Source: Symbiodinium natans
Taxonomy: Eukaryota > Sar > Dinophyceae > Suessiales > Symbiodiniaceae
NCBI GenBank assembly: GCA_905221605.1
Contig: CAJNDS010000313.1
Coordinates: 726,478 to 790,477 of the forward strand
Direction of reading: 5' to 3'
DNA: 64,000 nucleotides
Shown here: piece by piece, positions 11,414-20,900 of the stretch
How positions within the stretch are numbered: position 1 is the stretch's first letter
Layout of the letters: each line of letters starts with the position of its first letter
Notes under the pieces: model-generated
What the model was told of the DNA's origin: nothing
Databases searched by the model: none
Seen by the model: only the letters and a program-made list of their open reading frames with translations
Made by a program: the position numbers and the translations under genes

Positions 11414-12052
11414 GTACTGAGCCGCAATTCGATGGACGAGGGTTAGGGTTTCAGGGTTTAGGATTTACGTTTAGGGTTTAGGGTTTGGGGTTTAGGGTTT
11501 AGGGTTTGGGGTTTAGGGTTCAGAAGTTCAGGGTCATGCTACCGACGTAGGGACGTAGGGGTGAGTTTGGGGTGGAAGGCTTGTAGGTGTTGGGCGTGTT
11601 GAGTCTGGGTTGACAGGCATCCTAGGCTCAGTTTCTTGGTGGCCCGTGGTACCCCTTTTTACCTTTTTTTGGGTTCAAGGTTCCCTTGAAAGTAGCCAGC
11701 CCAAAGAAAGGGTGCCCTTATTGTCATATGGTCATTTGGCTACCAGGATTTCAGGAGTTTCGATTGTTCGCGGAAAGAACAGTGTCCAAACATCCCAGAC
11801 ACCTCTAGAAACACCGAGGCCCGAAACACACGCACCCGAAACCGCCTTCCCTGAACGGAGAACCGTTACCCCCCCCAAAACCCAAACCTCCTAAAACCCT
11901 GAAGTCTTGAAACCTAATCATCCTAGACCCAAAGCCCTAAACAGCCCTAAACCCTAAACCCTAAACCCTAAACCCTAAACCCTAAACCCTAAACCCTAAA
12001 CCCTAAACCCTAAACCCTAAACCCTAAACCCAAACACTCTTGAAGCTGACAG
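11414..12052. repeat. Intron: TTTAGGG arrays, element A2, long CCCTAAA array
   Basis: TTTAGGG/TTTGGGG units 11440-11520, element A2 11635-11746, long clean CCCTAAA array 11937-12031, then AGCTGACAG. Confidence 0.65.
11635..11746 (+). mobile_element. Family A inverted-repeat element, copy 2
   Basis: Starts CTTGGTGGCCCGTGGTACCCC and ends TTTGGCTACCAG, with the family interior (GGTTCAAGGTTCCCTTG, AAGGGTGCCCTTATTG). The terminal repeats are more diverged than in copy 1. Confidence 0.7.
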
Positions 12053-12140
12053 CCCACCTGAGATCCGGCACCACGAGCGGGCTTTGACCCAGCGACGCCT
12101 CCCGGGCGGAAACGTGGCCGTGTGCAGCTTGGCTAGACCC
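12053..12140 (+). CDS. Exon candidate, gene A
   Basis: Follows a CCCTAAA array and CTGACAG. Only one frame is open, after one leading nt: PPEIRHHERALTQRRLPGGN onward to VCSLARP. Donor GTGTGA. Family unknown. Confidence 0.45.
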
Positions 12141-12730
12141 GTGTGAATTCCTGGTGTTTTTTGGGTATGATTTATAACTCGGATGTAGGGTTCAGGGAGA
12201 GAACCTCCACCTCAAATCACCCTGCCCCACAATCCCATCAGCAACAGCTCCAAAAACACCCTAAACCCCAAACCCTAAACCCCAAACCCTAAACCCTAAA
12301 CCCCAAACCCTAAACCCCAAACCCTAAACGCACCCCTCCTGTGCGCGAGGCTTCCTAGGGACGGTCACAGGCTTCAGCCCTGTTGTAGAGAGTCCATCCC
12401 CAGTTTCAGATACCCTGAGTGAACCGTGAAAAGCCTGGAGCTGCATCGGGATCTTAAGGCCCTGAGTCCGGGGTTTAGGGTTTCGGGTTTAGGGGGTGGG
12501 GGAAGTTGAAGCCCCCAAGCCCTAAACCTTAGATTCGCAGCCCTATTATCAGCTCCAAAACCTGTCTTCTCCACAGTGGCCCAACCCCTATAACACCTAA
12601 ACCCTAAACCCTAACCCCTAACCCCTAAACCCTAAACCCTAAACCCCTAAACCTAAGTTCTAGAACCCTACATCCCATCTTCTCAACTGTCGCCTCAGGT
12701 ATTGCGGGTAAGGCCCGGACTTTGACCCAG
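12141..12730. repeat. CCCTAAA arrays with one small exon candidate
   Basis: CCCTAAA/CCCCAAA units 12258-12329 and 12595-12652, TTTAGGG 12473-12495. Between them 12434-12472 reads LELHRDLKALSP after GTGAAAAG and before GTTTAGGG, a possible micro-exon. Confidence 0.45.
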
Positions 12731-12782
12731 GTGCCTGTCTACAGGCCAGTGTCTTTCGATGGATCAAGCCTTGAAGGGGCAG
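12731..12782 (+). CDS. Small exon candidate, gene A
   Basis: After TTTGACCCAG the open frame reads VPVYRPVSFDGSSLEGA. The right edge has GAGTTG (a GA donor), so the end is approximate. Confidence 0.35.
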
Positions 12783-13854
12783 AGTTGGGGTTTAGGGCTT
12801 AGGGTTTAGGGTTTAGGGTTTAGGGTTTAGGGTTTAGGGTTTAGGGTTTAGGGTTTAGGGTTTAGGGTTCAGGGTTCAGGGTTCAGGGTTCAGGGCGTTT
12901 AGGGCGTTTAGAGCGTTTAGAGCCAGAGAACCCCAAAGGGCTTGAGGCTTAGTGCTGCGGAGTCTAAGTCTGTAGTCTGCTCCCGAATTGAGGGATGCTG
13001 GGCTCTCTGGGTAGGTGCATTTTAAGCTTTTCGGGGTCTGTGCGGATTCTGACAGTTTTGGACTCTTCATGTGGTTTGGAATTCTGGATTCTGGGCGGCC
13101 GCGTAGAAGCGCAACCCTAAACCCTGAACCGTCAAGCACTGTAAAAGGCATTCCAAGGAGCTTGCGGCGGACCCTGAATTCCAAGCACTGGCCCTGACCC
13201 GCTACTCTGGGGAGAAGGTTTTTTGACCCACCCCAAATGCCAGAGACCTCAACTTCAGACTCGGCAAGCTCAGACAATTCAGACGTATCCCTTTTTGACA
13301 GGGGTAGGTTCCCTCTCAGCCCGTTTATTCTAGGGCTAGTAGGGCTCATAGGGCTTGCAGGGTCTAGGGCTTATAGGACCCCAGGGCCCTAGACTAGGAC
13401 ACCAAGTACCCGTATCGTTCGGATCCCAAACCCTAGACCCTAAACCCTAGACCCTAGACCCTAGACCCTAAACCCTAAACCCTAAACCCTAAAGCCTAAC
13501 CGGCCCTAACCCCCTGTGGAGCTCGGAAAAGATGCCTTGGGTGCTGCCAGGTTCCTGGGCAGCCACCCTCTAAACCGTAGAAACCCCGAAAGCCACCCGC
13601 AAGACCCGTGACTATGAGCCCTACCAACCCACACCCCAAACTCCACATTGTTAAGCCCCAAGCCCCCCGGCAAGCCCCAAACCCTAAGCCTTAAACCCTA
13701 CACCTTAAACCCTAAACCCTAAATCCTAAATCCTGAACCCCGTAATAAACCCTAAACCCTCATCCTCAACCCTAAACCCTAAACCTTAAACCCTAAACCT
13801 GCAGTAGGCCCTTAATTCTTAAACCTGAAACATTGAAGCCCACAGTTGCTGTAG
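12783..13854. repeat. TTTAGGG array, unique spacer, CCCTAAA arrays
   Basis: Long TTTAGGG array 12786-12897 and CCCTAAA arrays 13425-13500 and 13676-13800. A 29-nt segment at 13522-13550 (LGKDALGAA, AG left, GT right) could be a micro-exon. The 157-codon minus-strand frame across 12876-13349 contains array translation and is not supported. Confidence 0.5.
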
Positions 13855-13899
13855 GTCCTTGGCGAAGAGTCTGCGGCGCCCCGCCTGCATGGGCTGCAG
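13855..13899 (+). CDS. Small exon candidate, gene A
   Basis: Fifteen codons VLGEESAAPRLHGLQ between GCTGTAG and CAG followed by GCGTCT (GC donor). Phase 0 at both ends. Confidence 0.45.
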
Positions 13900-13991
13900 G
13901 CGTCTCTTTTTTCTAGGGTTGTGGATGGATTGGGTTTAGGGTTTAGGGTTTAGGCTTTAGGGTTTAGGGTTTAGGGTTCTAGAATCCCCAG

Positions 13992-14069
13992 GCTTTCTCT
14001 GAGAGGATGCCGCTTGGTCGTGTGGGCGTCCTTTGCAGTCCCGCGACTGAAGCATTTAATCCCTGACGG
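13992..14069 (+). CDS. Exon, gene A chain 2
   Basis: Between CCCCAG and GTAGATAG. After one leading nt the frame reads LSLRGCRLVVWASFAVPRLK onward to HLIPD, leaving two nt. Phase fits the exon at 14411. Confidence 0.4.
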
Positions 14070-14410
14070 GTAGATAGTTTAGGGTTTAGGGTTTAGGGTT
14101 TAGGGTTTAGGGTTTAGGGTTTAGGGTTTAGGGTTTAGGGTTTAGGGTTTAGGGTTAGAGTTACACTTACAAGACCCTAGGTAATAATTGGACATACCCT
14201 ACCCTACGCCCCAGATATATCTACGAATGAACTACCATGCAAGGCGCCGCAGATAAACCCAAAACCCTAAGGGTTTTGACCCTGTAAACCCGAGACCCTG
14301 AACCCTAAACCCCAAATCCTAAACCCTAAGCCCGAAATCCCATACCCTAAATCCTACCCTAAACCCCAAACCCTCCATCCTGTAAAGCCTGCAAGCCCTG
14401 CAAAGCCCAG
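14070..14410. repeat. Intron: TTTAGGG array then CCCTAAA units
   Basis: GT donor at 14070 followed at once by TTTAGGG units to 14157, then degenerate CCCTAAA units 14262-14385 and AAAGCCCAG. A compact example of the inverted telomere-repeat intron. Confidence 0.6.
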
Positions 14411-14473
14411 GTCCCTGGGCGCGTGGCCCGCCTTGTTCTTTGTCTTGGACCTGGACGGAAGGCTTCACAGGGA
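14411..14473 (+). CDS. Exon, gene A chain 2
   Basis: After one leading nt the frame reads SLGAWPALFFVLDLDGRLHR and leaves two nt before GTTTAGG. Compatible in phase with 13992-14069 and 15512-15551. The phrase FFVLDLDGRLH is clearly protein-like; family not assigned. Confidence 0.55.
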
Positions 14474-15511
14474 GTTTAGGAGCCCAAGGGTTTAGGGTTT
14501 AGGGTTGAGGGTTGAGGGTTTAGGGTTTAGGGTTTAGGGAATTCTATTCGGAACCAGCTGGCCCATACTTCAGAACCCTTTAAGGAAGATAGGGGACAGT
14601 ACTAAGGAACAATGAAATGCCCTTATATGTTGGGATGTTCCCTTTGTACTAACCGTGCTTAATCAGGATTTTTTGTACTCCATTCAATTCCCTGTTAAGG
14701 ACTGTTAGTGTAAGGGGGGAACGCTGTAAGGTTACGTTTCCAAAGGGGCGCTAGCAGTAGCGGCTAGGGATGAAGCTTGTCGACAGATGTGGGAGTTGCT
14801 GATAGCCTCCTAGGTGCCTTTCACCAGGGTTAGGGTATAGGGTATATATATATATATATATAGGGTTTAGGGTTTAGGTTTAGGGTTTAGGGTTTAGGGC
14901 TTAGGGTTTAGGGTTTAGGGTTTAGGGTTTAGGGCTTCGGGTTTCGGGTTCAGGTTATAAGGTGCAGGGTCAACCCGGGACCCTCTTGGCCCTTGAGGCC
15001 CTAAGGTTAGAGAGCCTTCAATACTCTTTTTGCCGTCAGGAACGTACCACATGACCACAAGAAGCTCCCTTCCACCCCCCCCCCCCCCATGTTGCGTAGG
15101 CCTAAACCCGAGACCTAAACCCTAAACCCTACATCTATTCCGCGATCAAGGGAGTCTTGAACTGTCGGGGGGGGGGGGGGGTGCTCTTGAAAGCAAACGT
15201 CTTAAACTCTGAACCCTCAAATCCCTTACACACCCTATTCACCGCTATACACCCCATACGCCCTAACCCTAGGAACCCCGTGAACCCGATCAACCCCATA
15301 AACCCTAAAAAGCCCATAAACCCTGTACGAACCCTAAGCACCATAAACCCTTTACCCAGAAATGCTTTCCCTATACACCCTAAACCCAAAACCTTACAAC
15401 CCCACTAAACCCTAAACCCTAAACCCTAAAGCCTAAAGCCCTAAGCCCTAAACCCTAAATCCTACAAACCCTAAGCCTTGTAAAGCCTAACGTTTCAAAA
15501 CCCTGAGCAAG
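14474..15511. repeat. Intron: TTTAGGG arrays, element E2, TA repeat, CCCTAAA arrays
   Basis: TTTAGGG 14487-14540 and 14862-14950; element E2 14630-14735; (TA)n 14845-14862; CCCTAAA-like units 15103-15135 and 15243-15480. Overlapping open frames on both strands at 15135-15408 are translations of degenerate repeats and poly-G (15168-15181). Confidence 0.6.
14630..14735. mobile_element. Family E inverted-repeat element, copy 2
   Basis: TTGGGATGTTCCCTTTG at the left and AGTGTAAGGGGGGAACGCTG at the right are imperfect inverted repeats matching copy 3 at 42422. Confidence 0.5.
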
Positions 15512-15551
15512 GCCCCTGGCCGATTTTGCCGAGGCCTGGACATGCCCTAGG
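15512..15551 (+). CDS. Exon, gene A chain 2
   Basis: Forty nt between GAGCAAG and GTTTAGGG. One leading nt then PLADFAEAWTCPR, ending in phase 0. Phase fits 14411-14473 on the left and 16579-16650 on the right. Confidence 0.5.
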
Positions 15552-16578
15552 GTTTAGGGTTTAGGGTTTAGGGTTTAGGGTTTAGGGTTTAGGGTTTAGG
15601 GTTTAGGGTTTAGGGTTTAGGGTTTAGGGTTTAGGGTTTGAAAAGCACAGGGTGGAGAGGGTGGAGGTTAGTTTAGGGTTTAGGGTTTAGGGTTGAGGGT
15701 TGAGGGTTTAGGGTTGAGGGTGCGGGGTTGGGGGTTGAGGGTTTAGGGTTTAGGAGATTGGGGTCTGGGGGGTGGGGGTCAGGGGAGGAGGGATGAGCTA
15801 GAGTGGTTGTTTTTTTGGTGAGGCTTTTGCAGTTCTGGGCTGCTGGTGAATTATGAAGCTGTGGGTTCAGCCAGTCAGGCGTTCAAAATTGAGGGTTCCC
15901 TTTCCCTCAACCCTCCACCCTCCACCCTTTCACCCCTAAACCCTGAGGTTGTTTGGGGCGGGGGGGCGGGGGCTAAAAGGGTGTGTTGGGGGTTTAGTGC
16001 TTCGGCACGTGGGGGGGCCCTTTCGGGGTCAGAGTTTAGGGGTTTTGGAGGTTCGAGGTTTGCACGGTTGGGGTATGTCTAAGGGTAGTTCTATGGGCCC
16101 TTTATAATAGTCCCTTAGCTCCTTTACAGAAGTGTGGCAATGGGCCTTGGGTTGTATAGAGTATAAACGGGGTATATAGGACCCATACTAAGGGGCCATG
16201 TAACTACCCTAAGAGTATTGCACGGTTTCTGGGGTCAGGGTGCGGTTCGGCTGCCGCCGGTAGAAGCTCAAGAAGAGTGGTTCCCAGGCAGGGAGTAGTA
16301 GGGTCGAACCCTAAACCCTAACCCCAAACCCCATAAACCCGAAACCCTCATCCCTCTCCGTAACGGCTTGGTGCGGAACCTGGAGGGGGAGGGGTGCCCG
16401 ATTTAAGCTCAGGCTCCCGCCTTTAGGGTGTAGGGTTTAGGGTTTTTGGGCTTAGGGTTCAGGGTCTAACCGCAACTATGCCATAATCCGCGTTGTAAGG
16501 GCTAAGCCTTCAACGGTACTTGTAAGTAGCCCTACTTGTAGCTACCCTGCTGAACCTCCAAGCAACACTTTCACACAG
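15552..16578. repeat. Intron: long TTTAGGG array, element P1, few CCCTAAA units
   Basis: Starts with a long clean TTTAGGG array (15552-15640), another at 15671-15756, inverted-repeat element P1 (16079-16212), CCCTAAA units 16312-16350. Ends TTTCACACAG. Confidence 0.6.
16079..16212. mobile_element. Family P inverted-repeat element, copy 1
   Basis: Left end CTAAGGGTAGTTCTATGGGC and right end GGGCCATGTAACTACCCTAA are inverted. Related copies at 39685, 53929 and 60799. Confidence 0.55.
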
Positions 16579-16650
16579 GCTTTTGCGGAGCTGGTCCCTG
16601 ACGCCCTCGCCGTCCTCGACGCATCCGGCAATCAGCCCCTCAGAGGCAAA
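16579..16650 (+). CDS. Exon, gene A chain 2
   Basis: A textbook exon: TTTCACACAG on the left and GTAAGG on the right. Exactly 24 codons, AFAELVPDALAVLDASGNQP onward, in phase 0 at both ends and compatible with 15512-15551. Family not recognised. Confidence 0.6.
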
Positions 16651-17598
16651 GTAAGGACTCTGAAAAGCAGGGCTTAGGGTTTAGGGTTTAGGGTTTAGGG
16701 TTTGAGGTTTAGGGTTCAGGGTTTAGGGTGTGGGGTTTAGGGTTTTACTCCCAAAACAAACCCGAATCCACAGATCCATGAAAACGTAAGCCACCCCAAA
16801 CCCTGAACCCTAGACCCGAAACCCTAAACCCGAAAACCTAAACCTTAAACCCTAAACCCTAACCCTAAACCCTGAAAGAAGTCTTAAATCCTAAACCCTA
16901 AACCCTCAAAGGCGTCCTCGACCCCTAAACTCTAAACCTGACGTAAAACTCGAAGCCAAGAAGTCCTGAACTTCGCGCAAAATGGGCGGCATCTGAAGAC
17001 TCAAAGGTCTGCTTGGAGGTCCAGGGTTTGGGGTTTAGGGTTTAGGGCGGGCCAGTTTAGGGTTTAGGGTTTAGGGCTTAGGGTTTAGGGTTTAGGGTTT
17101 AGGGTTTAGGGTTTAGGGTTTAGGGTTTAGGGTTTAGGGTTTGAGGACTAGGTTGAGCTTCACCGGGTAGTTACAACTGCGGTGAGGGGTTCAAGATTTG
17201 CTTTCATGTTCACTGGGTAGTTGGAGTTTTGCGGTCTGGTTATATTGCAGGTGCACTCGCCTGTTTTGAAAGGATATAAGAGTTACTCCAGGCAGGTTCA
17301 AGGTGTTTAGGGATTCGGGTTCAGGGTTTTGAGGACTAGAAAGCCTAACTTGCTGTGTTTCACTGTCTTGTTTCGGGAGGCCTTTTCAACCCGGACCAGC
17401 TATTTCTAGCTGAACCTCCAGGTTGATGGAACCTTATACCGCGAATTCAACCCTGAATCCTGAACCTAGAACCCTCATACACCCCTGAACCCCGAAGCCC
17501 GAAACCCTCCCGAACTCTGAACCCTGCATTCTGAACCTTAAGCCCTGCATCTTAGATCCTGAACCCTAACCCTCATGAAACCCTCAACCCCCAACAAT

Positions 17599-17748
17599 TA
17601 TAGGGCTCTTAAGGGAGGGGAGTTCAAGGGGGGGGCAGGTACCTAGGGAACCTTACGGAAGCTTAGGGAGCCTTACAAAGTAGTGGGGAGTAGTCGGGAA
17701 CCTTGGGTTACATACCCCCCTTGAACCCCCCTCCCTTAAGAACCCTAT
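17599..17748. mobile_element. Family G inverted-repeat element, copy 1
   Basis: TATAGGGCTCTTAAGGGAGG at the left and CCTCCCTTAAGAACCCTATA at the right are long inverted ends, with a second nested pair (GGTACCTAGGGAACC against GGGAACCTTGGGTTAC). An opposite-orientation copy is at 42832. Confidence 0.65.
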
Positions 17749-17867
17749 ACTAAAACCGGGAGTAGGCCCTTTTTGCCTTGTTTTAGGGGTGGGGTACCCT
17801 TATAATCCCCTTTAAAACCAAAAAGGGCCACCCCTTTCCATTCCTAGATTACTCCCGGGTCTAGTAT
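17745..17867. mobile_element. Family C inverted-repeat element, copy 1
   Basis: Left end CTATACTAAAACCGGGAGTA pairs with right end TACTCCCGGGTCTAGTAT. Interior GGGGTACCCTTATAATCCCC is shared with 34374. Confidence 0.65.
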
Positions 17868-17900
17868 GAAAACAACCTGCAACTGAAGCCTTGGCCCAAG

Positions 17901-17944
17901 GACAACTTGGGGCCAGCCAACCTCCTGCCAGGCACGCGAACTGG
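17901..17944 (+). CDS. Exon, gene B (5' part)
   Basis: DNLGPANLLPGTRT between GGCCCAAG and GTCCGTG, leaving two nt, which fits the one-nt lead of 18579-18663. Placement in gene B is by proximity only. Confidence 0.45.
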
Positions 17945-20900
17945 GTCCGTGTTCGGGTTCAGGGTTCAGGGTTCAGGGTTTAGGGTTTAGGGTTTAGGGT
18001 TTAAGGTTCAGGGTTGAGGGTTTTAGGGTTGAGGGTTGAGGGTTCAGGCTTAAGGGTTTAGGGTTGAGGGTTCGAACTTCAGAGTTCGGATGGTTGAGGG
18101 TTGTGAGGGTTCAGGGTTAGCAGGGTTTGGGGTTAAAGGTCAAGGGTGGGCGTCTCGGGCCCGTTGAGACCCAATTTGAGAACAATATTCGGAATATTCG
18201 GAATTCGAAGCCCTCAACCCTAAACCCTAAACCTTAGTAACCCTAAACCCGGCATTTTCCCATGGGAGGCTATAGGCTTGGTGCTCCGATCCTCCTCACC
18301 CCGAATATGCAAGCCAGGGGGGTTGGGTGGGGTTTAGGGTCTAGCGTTCAGGGTACAGGGTTCAGGGTTCAGGGTTCAGGGTTCAGGCTGTAGCGCCAGG
18401 TTTGAGGATTCAGGATCTAAAGCTATCGTGTGTCGGGTTCTATGATTAAGAAATTGAGAACCCCGTTTAAGGTTTAGGGTTTAGGGTTTAGGGTTTAGGG
18501 TTTAGGGTTTAGGGTTTAGGGTTTAGGGTTTAGGGTTTAGGGTTTAGGGTTTAGGCCCCGAGCTTCACCCTGTGCGAGGCCTACAGAGAATGCGGGCCAG
18601 CATGCGTCGGCCTCGTCCGGGTTCTTTTTGTTCGCTTTCCACCGCGTTGCCATCCTCTGCCGCGTTTAGGGTTTCAGTTTAAGGGTATAGGGTTTAGGGT
18701 TTAGGGTTTAGGGTTTAGGGTTTAGGGTTTAGGGTTTAGGGTTTAGGGTTTAGGGTTTAGGGTTTAGGGTTTAGGGTTTAGGGTTAGGGTTTAGGGAATA
18801 GGTGTTATATAGGGTTTAGGGTATAGGGTGCGTGAACCCGCGGGATTCACTTGAAGGGCTTGGTGGGGTCGAACTGTCCTGTCAAAGCAAAAGCGAAGCC
18901 TCTCAGCATCGTTGGGCCCAGGTTTAGTTCCACTCACCCCCCCCCAAGTAAGGCCAGAACCAGCCATTTGAAACATATCAAATCGATAATTATCGTTGTG
19001 GATGTTTATACAATAATGATGATGTATATTTAATTTGTTCACAATATGATCATCATATACATGGACATATTATATGTATTTATCACAACTATATAATATA
19101 TTGGGTTGGATACATTGTAATACAACATTTGGTCGAATGATCAAGGTTTCACACCATAGCGATGGCTTTTTTTGGACCTAGACCCTTAATCATCCCCAAG
19201 TGAGCTTGCTGTAGCTATTCAAGTTCAGTGTTTAGGCCTCATCTGCGGCGATACGGCGGCCCTCCACCTAGAAGCTGACGATGGCCCCTTAAAGTGCTTC
19301 ATACCTTTCCGAAGAAGCTTCTGAATTATGGGCCCTTGGGCTGTGAAAGGGATACAAGGGTATAAGGGCTCCCCAAACCCCAAACCCTAAACCATTTGCC
19401 CTAAACTCTAAACCCCAAACCTAGACCTGAAATCCCCAAACCCATACCAAGGGCCCTGGTAGCCCGCCTCAGCTTGTCTGGGTGCCCGAAATGTGGGCGA
19501 ACGGACCTCATGCTTCATTCTTCTGAGGGCAATGTGCACAGATTGTGGCTACAAGGTGGGGCCCCCTAGTTATAAGTAGAGTTATAAGAGCCCTAAATTG
19601 GGGTATAAGGATCCTAAACTCGGTTATAAGTCCCTTAACTACAGTTCGTATAGTAAGGGGGCCCCTCCTTGTACAAGAGGGCCCAAGAGTTTCCAGTACG
19701 GCTCCATCATACTCCGTCACTTAGAGTCCATCCAAAGAGGATGCTTCATTCCAAGAAGGAACCTAGGTTCCTTCTTAGGGTTGTGAATAGGGTTTAGACT
19801 GTAGGGTTCACTTGAAGAGGGTTTAGGGTTTAGGGCTTAGGGTTTAGGGTTTAGGGTTTCGGGTTTAGGGCAGCTGCTACCCGTTGAGCTTTTAGTAATT
19901 TAGGGAACCCGAAGCTCTGCACTTCTTCGACTTTACCCTGCCCTAATTTTCATGGGTTCCCCTAGCACCCCCCTCTATACTACCCCCCTGGGTTCCCCCT
20001 TATAATTAAGGTTATTTGGGGATAGTTAAGCCTAGTTAAGGCTACTTAAGGGGGAATAGGGGGGGGGGGGTTATATAGAGGGGTGTAGTAGGGGAACCCA
20101 TGAAATTTCCTACGAAGAATCAGCAAGTAAACCGCCTGAACATCAAGGCCCCTCGACACCGCGAGCCCCATAGGGTTTTGGGTTTTGGGTTTTCGGGTTT
20201 TCGGGTTTTCGGGTTTAGGGTTTAGGGTTTAGGGTTGAAGGTTTCGGGTTTCGGGTTTGGGGTTTAAGGTTTAGGGTTTTCGGGTTTCGGGTTTAGGGTT
20301 TAGGGTTTAGGATTTAGGGTTTAGGGTTTAAGGTTTAGGGTTCAGGCAGGGCTACATGTTGATGTTGGTCAGGGCTGCTTTCGGTGATTCTGCTGAAGTG
20401 TGATGGAGTGGGAGATTGAGGCAGCATCTGGAGAGGAACATCGTTCATCAAAACCCTAGATAAATCATCAGTATCCCCCGCCATCTCTTCCGCCTTGGAC
20501 CTCAATCATCAACCACCTTCTTAGCCCTGAACCCCTGAACGAACGCACCCTTCACACCCTGGACTGGGTCGCAGGACTAGGGTACCAGGACAGGGGGTGG
20601 GACTAGGGTACCGGGAAGAGGAAACCAAACCCCAAAACCCGGAAGAACCCGAAAGAACCCGAAAACCAAGCTGCACTCCGTGCATTTGCTCCGAGACTTG
20701 AGCCAACATCGTTGGCATAGTTTATGGTTAAGACCTCAGTGGACGCGCTCAGCGTGTCATCCTTGCGCAGGGGCTGATGCTTCAAGTGATCATGAGTGCC
20801 TCTTTACACAAACACTCCTCCTTGCTGGGAGTTTCAAATGTCAAATCTTGATGCTCGCAGCACCCTTCAGGCACTGCTCTCTGGGCCCCCAAAAGCGCTC

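Larger units (their letters stand above)
16651..17900. repeat. Arrays, elements G1 and C1, possible small exon
   Basis: TTTAGGG 16673-16747 and 17022-17142, CCCTAAA 16797-16912. A segment 16961-17006 (VLNFAQNGRHLKTQ, AG left, GT right) may be an exon but does not keep phase with 16579-16650. Elements G1 (17599-17748) and C1 (17745-17867) lie end to end. Confidence 0.5.
18664..20349. repeat. Intron-like stretch: arrays, AT-rich DNA, elements D1 and H
   Basis: Long TTTAGGG array 18664-18790; AT-rich DNA 18960-19130; element D1 19551-19672; hairpin H 19947-20107; TTTAGGG/TTTCGGG arrays 19816-19870 and 20174-20345, ending TTCAGGCAG. Confidence 0.6.

Noticed and set aside
12876-13349. Minus-strand frame of 157 codons
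   Set aside because: Ends in ALNALNALNALNPEP, a translation of array units; opposite to the exon candidates and without a domain.
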